From an uncultured Traorella sp. (lineage in GTDB: Bacteria; Bacillota_I; Bacilli_A; Erysipelotrichales; Erysipelotrichaceae), in contig CAMEUL010000021.1 in assembly GCA_945938205.1 (NCBI GenBank), positions 1-10,988 of the forward strand: a stretch of 10,988 nucleotides of DNA. Reading direction: 5' to 3'. The notes below the pieces were generated by a model, which was given only the letters and a program-made list of their open reading frames with translations, was not told the DNA's origin and ran no database searches. Numbering within the stretch: the stretch's first letter is position 1; the number at the start of each line of letters is the position of its first letter. A program made the translations under genes and the position numbers. This document shows positions 1 to 6,836 of this stretch, in pieces.

Positions 1-8
1 TGTTGTGA

Positions 9-45
9 AATAAAAGAATGCCGGAATGATCCGGCATTTTCTTTA
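9..45. terminator. Bidirectional intrinsic terminator after the P-type ATPase
   Basis: A 9-bp perfect stem (AATGCCGGA at 17-25, TCCGGCATT at 30-38) closes a 4-nt loop just past the ATPase stop codon (49-51). On the minus strand it is followed by CTTTTATTT, on the plus strand by TTCTTTAT, so it could stop transcripts from either side. It most simply ends the ATPase transcript. What lies left of it is outside the window. Confidence 0.8.
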
Positions 46-48
46 TGA

Positions 49-546
49 TTATTTTCTAATGGTTCTTTCAATCCATTTGTAGATTTCTACGATAATGATC
101 GTTGAGAAAGCAAGTCCTAAGGCAATCAATGTGCATGTCATATTCAATGGCACAAGTTTAAAGATGTTGGCTAAGAATGGTACATTGATGATCAGAATTT
201 GAAGAGCAGCTCCGACCAAAGCACTTCCCCATAGATATTTGTTGTTGAAGATTTGTTTGGAGAAAACCGAAGCATGACTTTTCACGTTGAAAGAATGGAA
301 AAGCTGAGCAGCTGACAAGGTCACAAAGGCCATGGTCATTCCGGTTTCATGATTGATAGATTCACCATAAGCATAAGAAATGAGTGTGAGGATTCCCACC
401 ATGATTCCCTGCCATACAATCGTCACCATCAAGCCATGAGAGAAGAAGTCTTCATCTTTCTTTCTTGGTTTTCTTTCCATGACCGTATCTTCTGTAGGTT
501 CAAGACCTAAGGCAAAGGCTGGAAGAGAGTCCGTGATCAAATTGAC
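49..546 (-). CDS. P-type ATPase, C-terminal part (M6-M10) after the TGA
   Basis: The frame continues directly after the TGA with VNLITDSLP, the M6 signature; N701, T704 and D705 of the full protein match SERCA N796, T799 and D800. A short charged loop (ERKPRKKDEDFF) follows, then four hydrophobic stretches for M7-M10 and a basic tail ending in TIRK. The remaining codons show no further stops or frameshift. The only initiator-like codon near the break is TTG at 538-540, with no Shine-Dalgarno in front, so separate translation is unlikely. This piece probably has no function alone. Confidence 0.8.
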   Translation of the reverse strand, partial: VNLITDSLPAFALGLEPTEDTVMERKPRKKDEDFFSHGLMVTIVWQGIMVGILTLISYAYGESINHETGMTMAFVTLSAAQLFHSFNVKSHASVFSKQIFNNKYLWGSALVGAALQILIINVPFLANIFKLVPLNMTCTLIALGLAFSTIIIVEIYKWIERTIRK

Positions 547-2643
547 TCACAAAAGATGGATCGGCAATAATGGAACTCCAAAACCGCTCGCTGGAAGAAT
601 GATAGAAATCAAAGAAGCCAGGAAAATCGTCAGAACTTCACCAATATTGCTGGATAGAAGATACTGAACATCTTTCTGAATGTTATCAAAGATTCCTCTT
701 CCTTCACGAATGGAAGTAATGATCGTCGCAAAGTTATCGTCCGTCAGCACCATGGCAGCAGCACTTTTCGCAACATCTGTTCCTGTAATTCCCATGGCAC
801 ATCCGATATCCGCACTCTTTAAAGCTGGTGCATCATTGACACCATCTCCGGTCATCGCAACGATATGTCCTTTGGCCTGCCAAGCATTAACAATGCGTAC
901 CTTGTGTTCAGGAGCCACACGTGCATAGACACTATACTCTTCTATATGAGCCATGAGATCTTCATCACTCATCTGATTGAGATCACTGCCGCTGATAGCT
1001 TTATATCCTTCTTCAAGAATACCCAGATCTTTCGCAATGGCACTGGCTGTATTGACATGGTCACCTGTGATCATGATCGTACGTACACCGGCTTTTTTAG
1101 CTGTCGCAATCGCATCTTTGACTTCCGGACGTGGTGGATCGATCATACCTACAAGTCCGACAAAGGTCAGATGATTTTCAACACTTTCAGAATCTAATGT
1201 TTCCGGTTCTTTATCCCATTTACGAATAGCTACCGCTAAAACACGTAAAGCTTTATCGGCCATTTGATTATTGGCTTTCATGATGCTTTCGGTATCTGCG
1301 CCATCACAACGTGATAGAACCACATCACAGCCACCCTTTGTAATAGAAATGATTTCATTTCCCACTTCATAGAAGACCGTCATCATTTTACGATCTGAAT
1401 CAAAACTCAATTCATTTCCACGATGATAGGTTTTCGCCAATTCTTCCTTGGAATAGTTTTTCTTTAAGGATGCGGCAACCAAAGCGACCTCGGTTGGATC
1501 TCCGATTTCCTCGCCTCCCTGAATCTGGGCATCACTGCAAAGTGTAAAGTAATTCAGCATTTCAATTTCATCCGCACTGTTGGCATCATCAAGAGACTTT
1601 AAGCCGTCTTTACTGTAAACTTCAAGGACCGTCATTTTATTTTGTGTTAATGTTCCGGTCTTATCAGAACAAACAATTGAGGTACTTCCCAGTGTTTCCA
1701 CCGCAGGAAGACGGCGTACAATGGCATGATGTTTCACCATTTTTTGAACAGAAAGTGCCAGAACGATCGTTACGATGGTTGCAAGTCCTTCCGGAATAGC
1801 AGCAACCGCTAAAGCAATACTTGTCTTAAAGGCTTCAAGCAGTGTTTCTAAACCGCTGAAATATTCCATTCCAAACACTACGACACAGATGACGATACAC
1901 ATGATACCGATCATCTTGCCGATTTCATTGAGTTTGACCTGCAAAGGTGTCAGTTCCTGTTTTTCATTCATCAGCATGCCGGCAATCTTTCCAACTTCGT
2001 TGTCCATGCCTGTGGCAGTGACGATGGCTTTTCCACGTCCATAAGTTACATTACATGATTGATAAGCCATGTTGATGCGATCTCCTAATGGCAGATCTTC
2101 ACTTTCAAGAGCTTCACCGGTTTTATGAACAGGCACACTTTCACCTGTGAGTGCTGATTCATCGATCTGTAAGTTGTAGCTTTCAATGATACGGGCATCA
2201 CTTCCCACACAATCTCCTGCTTCCAAAACGATGACATCCCCAACGACCAATTCCTTCGCATCAATCACCTTAGGCTGGCCATCGCGGATGACTTTGGCTG
2301 TTGGAGCACTCATCTTCTGCAAAGCTTCCAGACTTTTTTCCGCTTTGCTTTCCTGAACCACACCTAAGATGGCATTGACGAGCACTACGATCACAATGAT
2401 CAGGGAATCTACCCATTCACTTGGTTCCACGGCAATGGATACCGCTGCTGCGATCAAAAGAATAATCACAAGCATGTCTTTAAACTGATTCAGAAAGCGA
2501 ATGAATAGACTTTCTTTTTTCTGTTTGGCAAGTTCATTATATCCGTTTTCTTGCAGTCTTTTTTTTGCTTCTTCAGTTGAAAGACCTGTTTGTGCGGATA
2601 CATGAAGTTGTTCCTCGATTTCTTTTACTTGACTTGTTAACAT
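547..2643 (-). CDS. P-type ATPase, N-terminal 698 residues up to the TGA
   Basis: This is the part translated if TGA is read as stop. In order it holds a cation-ATPase N-terminal domain (about 1-70), M1-M2 (about 55-95), the actuator domain with the LTGES dephosphorylation loop (165-169), M3-M4 with PEGL (284-287; E285 matches the SERCA M4 glutamate), the phosphorylation motif DKTGTLT (Asp327), a nucleotide-binding domain with KGGCD (436-440), the hinge motifs TGD (526-528) and TGDGVNDAPAL (598-608), and M5 with SSNIGE (N666 and E669 match Ca2+ ligands). All catalytic residues are present. What is lost is M6 to M10, so the product would hold an intact cytoplasmic engine without a complete ion pathway. 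Confidence 0.9.
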   Translation of the reverse strand: MLTSQVKEIEEQLHVSAQTGLSTEEAKKRLQENGYNELAKQKKESLFIRFLNQFKDMLVIILLIAAAVSIAVEPSEWVDSLIIVIVVLVNAILGVVQESKAEKSLEALQKMSAPTAKVIRDGQPKVIDAKELVVGDVIVLEAGDCVGSDARIIESYNLQIDESALTGESVPVHKTGEALESEDLPLGDRINMAYQSCNVTYGRGKAIVTATGMDNEVGKIAGMLMNEKQELTPLQVKLNEIGKMIGIMCIVICVVVFGMEYFSGLETLLEAFKTSIALAVAAIPEGLATIVTIVLALSVQKMVKHHAIVRRLPAVETLGSTSIVCSDKTGTLTQNKMTVLEVYSKDGLKSLDDANSADEIEMLNYFTLCSDAQIQGGEEIGDPTEVALVAASLKKNYSKEELAKTYHRGNELSFDSDRKMMTVFYEVGNEIISITKGGCDVVLSRCDGADTESIMKANNQMADKALRVLAVAIRKWDKEPETLDSESVENHLTFVGLVGMIDPPRPEVKDAIATAKKAGVRTIMITGDHVNTASAIAKDLGILEEGYKAISGSDLNQMSDEDLMAHIEEYSVYARVAPEHKVRIVNAWQAKGHIVAMTGDGVNDAPALKSADIGCAMGITGTDVAKSAAAMVLTDDNFATIITSIREGRGIFDNIQKDVQYLLSSNIGEVLTIFLASLISIILPASGFGVPLLPIHLL

Positions 2644-2657
2644 AAACCCTCCTGTAT

Positions 2658-2701
2658 AATAAAAGACCCTACTCAAAAAATCATTTTTGAATAAAGGTCT
2701 T
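2658..2701 (-). terminator. Riboswitch expression-platform terminator
   Basis: On the minus strand AAGACC (2701-2696) can pair with GGTCTT (2668-2663), enclosing an inner TCAAAAA/TTTTTTGA helix, followed by TTTTATT. The 5' arm reuses the aptamer's conserved GAGCAAGACC segment, so terminator and aptamer exclude each other. Metal-bound aptamer would therefore block termination and turn the ATPase gene on, the logic known for the Lactococcus yoaB riboswitch. Confidence 0.75.
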
Positions 2702-2785
2702 GCTCATCATATGATCATCACATCCGGCTGTTAAGCGTGCTGACGAATGTAATAATGAATTGCTTCATTAGCTACTCCCCTTTAT
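2691..2785 (-). promoter_or_regulatory. yybP-ykoY manganese riboswitch aptamer
   Basis: The minus strand carries the class hallmarks in order: AAAGGGGAGTAGC, then TCGTCAGCACG, then GCCGG, then GAGCAAGACCTTT. The closing helix P1 is exact over seven pairs: ATAAAGG (2785-2779) with CCTTTAT (2697-2691). This class binds Mn2+ and controls Mn2+ exporters and P-type ATPases in many bacteria. Its position, 48 nt before the ATPase start, points to Mn2+ as at least one substrate of the pump. Confidence 0.93.
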
Positions 2786-2805
2786 ATTGGGTATTTCACG
2801 GATGA

Positions 2806-2834
2806 ATCATAACATAATCAATGAATGACGTCAA
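2806..2834 (-). promoter_or_regulatory. Sigma-A promoter for the riboswitch-ATPase transcript
   Basis: The minus strand has TTGACG (2834-2829), a 17-bp spacer and TATGAT (2811-2806), each one base off consensus. Transcription would begin near 2799, about 14 nt before the first P1 base of the riboswitch. Confidence 0.8.
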
Positions 2835-2881
2835 CGCTTCTATTTATACATTTTTTCCAAGATGTTCAAGATTATTTAATC

Positions 2882-3104
2882 TCAGCTTTCATAAGGTTTT
2901 ATTTGTATTACAGTATATCCTGCTTCCTTCACTTTTTCCTTTAATATGTTCTCATCCAAAGTATTCATTGAAGTGACGATGGCCCATTTGTTTTCAAGAG
3001 ATACTTCGACACTGACTCCCTGAATGCTTTTTAGTTTTTTTTTCCACATGACGTACACAATCCATGCAGATCATCCCTTCAATATGAAGCAATTTCTGGT
3101 TCAT
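2882..3104 (-). pseudogene. HMA-domain metallochaperone (CopZ-like), frameshifted at an A9 run
   Basis: The minus strand encodes a 73-residue heavy-metal-associated protein if one A is removed from the nine-A run at 3035-3043. The 5' frame starts at ATG 3104 after AAAGGAG and reads MNQKLLHIEGMICMDCV, with the GMxCxxC metal-binding loop intact (two Cys). After the run the other frame continues LKSIQGVSVEVSLEN, KWAIVTSMNTLDEN and ends AGYTVIQIKPYES, the normal beta-alpha-beta ending, with a TGA at 2882-2884. As written, translation stops after 36 residues. Family members bind Cu+ or similar soft metals through the two cysteines and deliver them to P-type ATPases; the metal here is not determined. 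The A9 run could be a sequencing error, a real mutation, a phase-variable tract or a transcriptional slippage site. A TTGACA lies at 3143-3138 but its -10 is unclear. No terminator separates the gene from the ATPase promoter. Confidence 0.8.
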
Positions 3105-3147
3105 CGTTTATTCTCCTTTAATTCCACACTTAGTATTTGTCAAGAAA

Positions 3148-3178
3148 CCATATTGAAACAGGCCAATGCCCATATGAT
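3148..3178 (+). promoter_or_regulatory. Possible sporulation (SigE-like) promoter
   Basis: CCATATT (3148-3154), a 16-bp spacer and CATATGAT (3171-3178) resemble the mother-cell SigE pattern (ATATT, then CATACAAT-like). No good sigma-A promoter is visible in the same interval. The match is by eye and short, but agrees with the cortex-enzyme character of the gene downstream. Confidence 0.3.
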
Positions 3179-3215
3179 GAATAGAAAAAGGAATAGGCTA
3201 AAACAGGAGGTGCTT

Positions 3216-5327
3216 ATGCCAACTGGTACATTACAGATTTTCACAAGTCTTGCAGATGAAGCCTTACCACTTAGCAATGTCATACTACGTGTTTTTAAAG
3301 TAGTCAATGATATCGTTGTATTTGAAACGTATCTCATGAGTGATTCTGAAGGACAGTCTCCTGTCATCACCCTTGAAACCAAAAGCAAAGAATTATCTTT
3401 GGATGAAACGTATTCAGAACGTCCGTATGAAATCTATTCCGTTGAATGCATGCTGGCAGGATATACGAGTATACTCGTTCAAGGAGTTCAGATCTTTGAA
3501 GGAGATGCTGCCTTACTTCCAATCAGCATGGTGCCGGATATCCTGCTTTCCCCGCTGCAGGTAGATACTACACCGGATCATCATCTTTTAACCAACTATG
3601 GTGGCAATAATGTTTCTACAGCCCCTACTCGTCAAATGGGTGTAAATAATGAATTTGATTCAGCTATTGTTGAAGAAGGCATGCTGAAAACACCCGAAAG
3701 AATTAGTTTTGCACTCAATGGTGTTGTGATTCCCCGGCAGATCCGTGTTCATCTGGGACGGCCAACCAGCAATGCAGAAAATGTAACGGTGGATTTTATT
3801 TATTACATTAAAAATGTCTGTTGCTCAGAAATTTATCCGACCTGGCCAAGAGAAGCTCTTTTGGCCAATATCCATGCACAGGTTTCTTTAGCTCTCAATC
3901 GTGTTTATACAGAATGGTATCGTTCTAAAGGGTATGATTTTGATATCACCAACAATACCGCTTTTGATCAGGCTTTTGTGAAAAATCGAAACATTTTCGA
4001 AAACATTTCTGAATTAGTTGATGATGTTTTCAACCAATTTTTAAGAAAACGCAATTATGCTGAACCTTTTTATGCAGAATACTGTGATGGGAAAATAGCT
4101 GACTGTCCCGGTATGAAACAATGGGGAACACTCACATTAGCGAATCAGGGACTCAGTGCTATTGAAATACGTCAATATTACTACGCACCTGAAGTACGTT
4201 TGGTCACCACAGAGCGAATCGAAGATGTGAAAGGAAGTTATTCCAGACCATTACGTTTGGGAAGCGAAGGTGATGATGTGCATCTCATCCAGCAGCAGCT
4301 CAATGCCATCAGTGTCAATTATCCGATTATTCGTCCTATTTATCCGGTCGATGGCATTTTTGGTCCGGATACAGAAGCCGCTGTTCGCACATTTCAGAAA
4401 CAGTTTAATCTAACTGTTGATGGTGTTGTCGGAAAAAGTACCTGGTATAAGATCAATTATATTTATGTGGCTGTTCGAAAACTAGCAGAACTTTCCAGTA
4501 TTGGTCGTGTAGAAAATGACAAAAGCGGAGAATGGCCTCAGGAAATCCTAAAATATGGTGACCGCAATGTCTATGTTCAGCAACTTCAGTATTATCTATC
4601 CACGATTGCCACCTTCAACAACGCCATCTCTAGCATTACGACCATCGATTCCTTTTTTGGACAGCAAACCGCTAATGCTGTACGTTCCTTTCAGCGTTTT
4701 TATGGTCTGGATGTAGACGGCATCGTAGGAGAAGTCACTTGGAACCGTATTTATGCTGTTTATCTTGACATGGTGCATATTGTCAATCCAGACATTCAGG
4801 CCCCTGTTTATCCGGGCATTGCTGTAAAGCAAGGAGCAACCGGCCAGGATGTACTTGCAATCCAGCAGGCACTTAACACGGTAGGCATGGAATACCCTGA
4901 AATTGTTGTATTGATAGAAGATGGCATCTTTGGAGCCAGAACAACCGAAGCCGTACGTGAATTTCAGCGACTGTTTGGACTTGAAGTGGATGGCATTGTC
5001 GGCCCCAACACCTGGACGAAACTTTTCGAAGCAAGCAATGCTATCATGCAGGGTAACAACGCTTCCCCTTCCTTCCCAACGTATCCAGGCACTCCATTAA
5101 GACTCAACTCAAGAGGAAATGTTGTCCGTCTTATTCAAGATCGTCTCAATTTCATCTCTATTTACTACAAGGAAATCCCAAGTGTTGCCGCAGATGGCAT
5201 CTTTGGCCCACGCACCCAGCAAAGTGTCATTGCTTTCCAGAATTTATTGGGACTGACACCGGATGGTATTGTCGGTCAGCAAACCTGGAATCGCATCAAT
5301 CAAGTTTATCAGGAACTGAACCAGTAA
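3216..5327 (+). CDS. SpoIID-type lytic transglycosylase with four peptidoglycan-binding domains (SleC-like)
   Basis: This 703-residue protein probably cleaves or binds spore cortex peptidoglycan. Residues 1-108 form a beta-rich N-terminal domain (MPTGTLQIFT...) of the kind seen in clostridial cortex-lytic proteins. Residues about 165-335 match a SpoIID/LytB domain: NVCCSEIYPTWPREALLANI resembles the AAEMP...EALKAQA segment, putting the likely catalytic acid at Glu205, and GMKQWGTLTLANQGLSAIEI with QYYY forms the end of the domain. Four PG_binding_1 domains follow at about 344-420, 440-517, 531-607 and 623-700, each with a DGIFG- or DSFFG-like turn, an AVxxFQ segment and DGIVG...TW. There is no signal peptide, as in SleC. 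SleC itself is near 440 residues, so the repeat array here is expanded. The start has AGGAGGT (3205-3211); an upstream in-frame ATG at 3024 is rejected because it lies inside the HMA gene and lacks a ribosome binding site. The exact germination or sporulation role is inferred. Confidence 0.85.
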   Translation: MPTGTLQIFTSLADEALPLSNVILRVFKVVNDIVVFETYLMSDSEGQSPVITLETKSKELSLDETYSERPYEIYSVECMLAGYTSILVQGVQIFEGDAALLPISMVPDILLSPLQVDTTPDHHLLTNYGGNNVSTAPTRQMGVNNEFDSAIVEEGMLKTPERISFALNGVVIPRQIRVHLGRPTSNAENVTVDFIYYIKNVCCSEIYPTWPREALLANIHAQVSLALNRVYTEWYRSKGYDFDITNNTAFDQAFVKNRNIFENISELVDDVFNQFLRKRNYAEPFYAEYCDGKIADCPGMKQWGTLTLANQGLSAIEIRQYYYAPEVRLVTTERIEDVKGSYSRPLRLGSEGDDVHLIQQQLNAISVNYPIIRPIYPVDGIFGPDTEAAVRTFQKQFNLTVDGVVGKSTWYKINYIYVAVRKLAELSSIGRVENDKSGEWPQEILKYGDRNVYVQQLQYYLSTIATFNNAISSITTIDSFFGQQTANAVRSFQRFYGLDVDGIVGEVTWNRIYAVYLDMVHIVNPDIQAPVYPGIAVKQGATGQDVLAIQQALNTVGMEYPEIVVLIEDGIFGARTTEAVREFQRLFGLEVDGIVGPNTWTKLFEASNAIMQGNNASPSFPTYPGTPLRLNSRGNVVRLIQDRLNFISIYYKEIPSVAADGIFGPRTQQSVIAFQNLLGLTPDGIVGQQTWNRINQVYQELNQ

Positions 5328-5355
5328 AAAAGCGGATCTATTGATCCGCCTTTAT
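5325..5355. terminator. Bidirectional terminator between convergent genes
   Basis: GCGGATC (5332-5338) pairs with GATCCGC (5343-5349) across a TATT loop. Plus-strand RNA continues CTTTAT; minus-strand RNA continues with six U. The TAG stop of the minus-strand DUF2779 gene (5338-5340) lies at the loop, so one short hairpin serves both genes. Confidence 0.85.
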
Positions 5356-6792
5356 CAGTTTCATCAAGGTATGCAGAATCACAACTTCGGCATAGGTATC
5401 CATGCCACAGTACTCAAAGAGTGCTTCTTTTATTTCATCTGATTCAGTTTCTTCCAGTTCCCGGTATTTTTTGACTGCCAGAAGCCCTTGTGAGATTTCC
5501 AGGGATTCATAGCTCAGATCTGAAAATAAAGAAAGCAGTTTTTTCAGATTGTATTCGCCAGCCATTCTTGTGTCATAAACAATGCCACAAGAGAAAGGCA
5601 AAGCCAGATCCATCATTCTTTCCCAAATACTTCTTAATGCTTCTTCATATTGAGGAAAGACTTTCGCCAACTGCTGAAGACGCAAAGCTTCTGCTCCCTG
5701 AGCATTGAATACCAAGATGGTACCTTTCTCTGGAATTTTAGAAATTAGATCTTCAATAAACTCGATCCGGCAGTCTTCTTTTCCCAGATACTGTTCATGA
5801 GTCAGATTTCCTTCTTCATCTTCGATATGCATTGAATACTGGAAAACCAGAACATCATAGGGCTTCATTTTTTCATAAGGAGGAATCATGTAGGTCTGCC
5901 ATTCAAAGTCCAAATAAGTAATCGGATATGTCAATTGACTCAGCCAGCTTTTCAAAGCCGCTTTGTCAACAAAAAGACCTCTTTTCTTGGCCGCCATGAC
6001 CTGTGCATACTGGACACGGGTTGCTTCGATTTCATCTCCTTGAACCATCGCCATGTCATCAATTCCCATTTGTTCACAGTCATATTTCTTGCTGGACTGT
6101 ACTAAATTCATGATGGATGTGTCATGATCATTGCCCGGGAAGCATTTCTTGAAATATTCACACTTATAATGAGAAGTACAGTTGGGGTTTCTTTTTTTCT
6201 GAACCAGACTTAAGTCCGGCAAATGATGCATTTCTTCGATCAGTGCATCTAAATCACGCTTGCAGGCTTCAAGATGTTCTTCTATTAACCCTGCAGGACG
6301 GTTTCTATCATTATAATACTCATCTGTTACCATCAGACATTCATGAACATCCAAACTGTCTTTTCTTTCATAATATGCATTGATATGAATCATATGGATT
6401 TCATCCGGCACGATGCCATTTTTTTCCATCACGTATAACGTATCGTAAGCTTTTTGAGCTTCACTGATTTTTGGAAAGCACTGTGCATAAACAAAATACA
6501 AAACAGTTTTTCCATCTTTCTGAAACAGACATGGAATATTGATTCTAAAATCACGATAAGCTATTCTGGCATTCAAAAGCACTTTGCCTTCCTTATATGC
6601 CTGAAGAGCCTTTTCAGGATCATCCCCTTTTTTCCCCATTAGAACATCTTCAAAGCCAAAGTATTCCTTCACCAGCTCATAGATATCCATATTATATGTG
6701 ACAAACGGCAAAAACTCCGGCTTTTCCTGAAGAGAATACCAGTAATATTTATCACATCTTGTATATTTCTTTATATCTGATTCATGAAGCAT
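5338..6792 (-). CDS. DUF2779 protein: Cas4-like Fe-S region plus DEDD exonuclease domain
   Basis: The 484-residue protein has two halves. The N-terminal half looks like a Cas4/AddB-type PD-(D/E)XK module: Cys13 in an SDIKKYTRC opening and the trio Cys205, Cys211, Cys217 (CTSHYKCEYFKKC) would hold a 4Fe-4S cluster. The catalytic residues appear lost: the region around 84-104 reads INIPCLF and YFVYAQ where active relatives carry an Asp and an E-x-K. The C-terminal half is DUF2779, an RNase H-fold 3'-5' exonuclease type: DFE at 295-297, N363/E368 in VFNAQGAEALRL, Asp395 in MMDLALPF, and YCGMD at 461-465 (the YxxxD motif). It would act on nucleic acid in the cytoplasm, and no biochemical role is firmly known for the family. 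The start has AAGGTGAG three bases upstream. The gene lies 38 nt behind a WYL regulator on the same strand, suggesting joint control, although it also has its own promoter-like site. Confidence 0.8.
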   Translation of the reverse strand: MLHESDIKKYTRCDKYYWYSLQEKPEFLPFVTYNMDIYELVKEYFGFEDVLMGKKGDDPEKALQAYKEGKVLLNARIAYRDFRINIPCLFQKDGKTVLYFVYAQCFPKISEAQKAYDTLYVMEKNGIVPDEIHMIHINAYYERKDSLDVHECLMVTDEYYNDRNRPAGLIEEHLEACKRDLDALIEEMHHLPDLSLVQKKRNPNCTSHYKCEYFKKCFPGNDHDTSIMNLVQSSKKYDCEQMGIDDMAMVQGDEIEATRVQYAQVMAAKKRGLFVDKAALKSWLSQLTYPITYLDFEWQTYMIPPYEKMKPYDVLVFQYSMHIEDEEGNLTHEQYLGKEDCRIEFIEDLISKIPEKGTILVFNAQGAEALRLQQLAKVFPQYEEALRSIWERMMDLALPFSCGIVYDTRMAGEYNLKKLLSLFSDLSYESLEISQGLLAVKKYRELEETESDEIKEALFEYCGMDTYAEVVILHTLMKLIKADQ

Positions 6793-6807
6793 AATCTCAC
6801 CTTATGT

Positions 6808-6836
6808 ATTATAACAATTCAACACCCTCACTACAA
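6808..6836 (-). promoter_or_regulatory. Extended -10 promoter for the DUF2779 gene
   Basis: The minus strand reads TGTTATAAT (6816-6808), a perfect TATAAT with the extended TGn element. A weak -35, TTGTAG, lies 17 bp upstream at 6836-6831 and overlaps the stop codon of the WYL gene. The DUF2779 gene can thus be transcribed without its upstream neighbour. Confidence 0.55.

Larger units (their letters stand above)
49..2643 (-). pseudogene. P-type Ca2+/Mn2+ ATPase interrupted by an in-frame TGA
   Basis: Read through, this is one 864-codon frame for a P2-type cation-transporting ATPase of the inner membrane, the usual length for bacterial SERCA-like pumps. These use ATP to export Ca2+ and, in riboswitch-controlled members such as Lactococcus YoaB and pneumococcal MgtA, Mn2+. 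Codon 699 (547-549) is TGA between '...LLPIHLL' and 'VNLITDSLP...'; relatives have Trp there (TGG). The frame is otherwise open on both sides, so this is a single TGG-to-TGA change, not a fusion of two genes. It sits two codons before the M6 ion ligands, so the terminated product cannot transport. The start is ATG at 2643, preceded by AGGAGGG (2647-2653); a TTG at 2676 lies inside the riboswitch terminator and is rejected. Possible explanations are a true nonsense mutation, a base-calling error or readthrough. Regulation is by the manganese riboswitch just upstream. Confidence 0.85.

Noticed and set aside
547..549. TGA read as Trp by a reassigned code, or as selenocysteine
   Set aside because: Trp elsewhere is TGG, and TGA ends the PF06541 gene within its terminator and the HMA gene. 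The aligned residue is Trp, not Cys, and no selenocysteine context is apparent.
479..2044. Plus-strand ORFs of 62-110 codons opposite the ATPase
   Set aside because: They are antisense shadows of a well-supported conserved gene, with no ribosome binding sites or recognisable domains.
3024..3215. Upstream extension of the SpoIID/PGBD gene by 64 codons
   Set aside because: It overlaps the HMA gene, has no ribosome binding site and reads as unrelated sequence; ATG 3216 has AGGAGGT.
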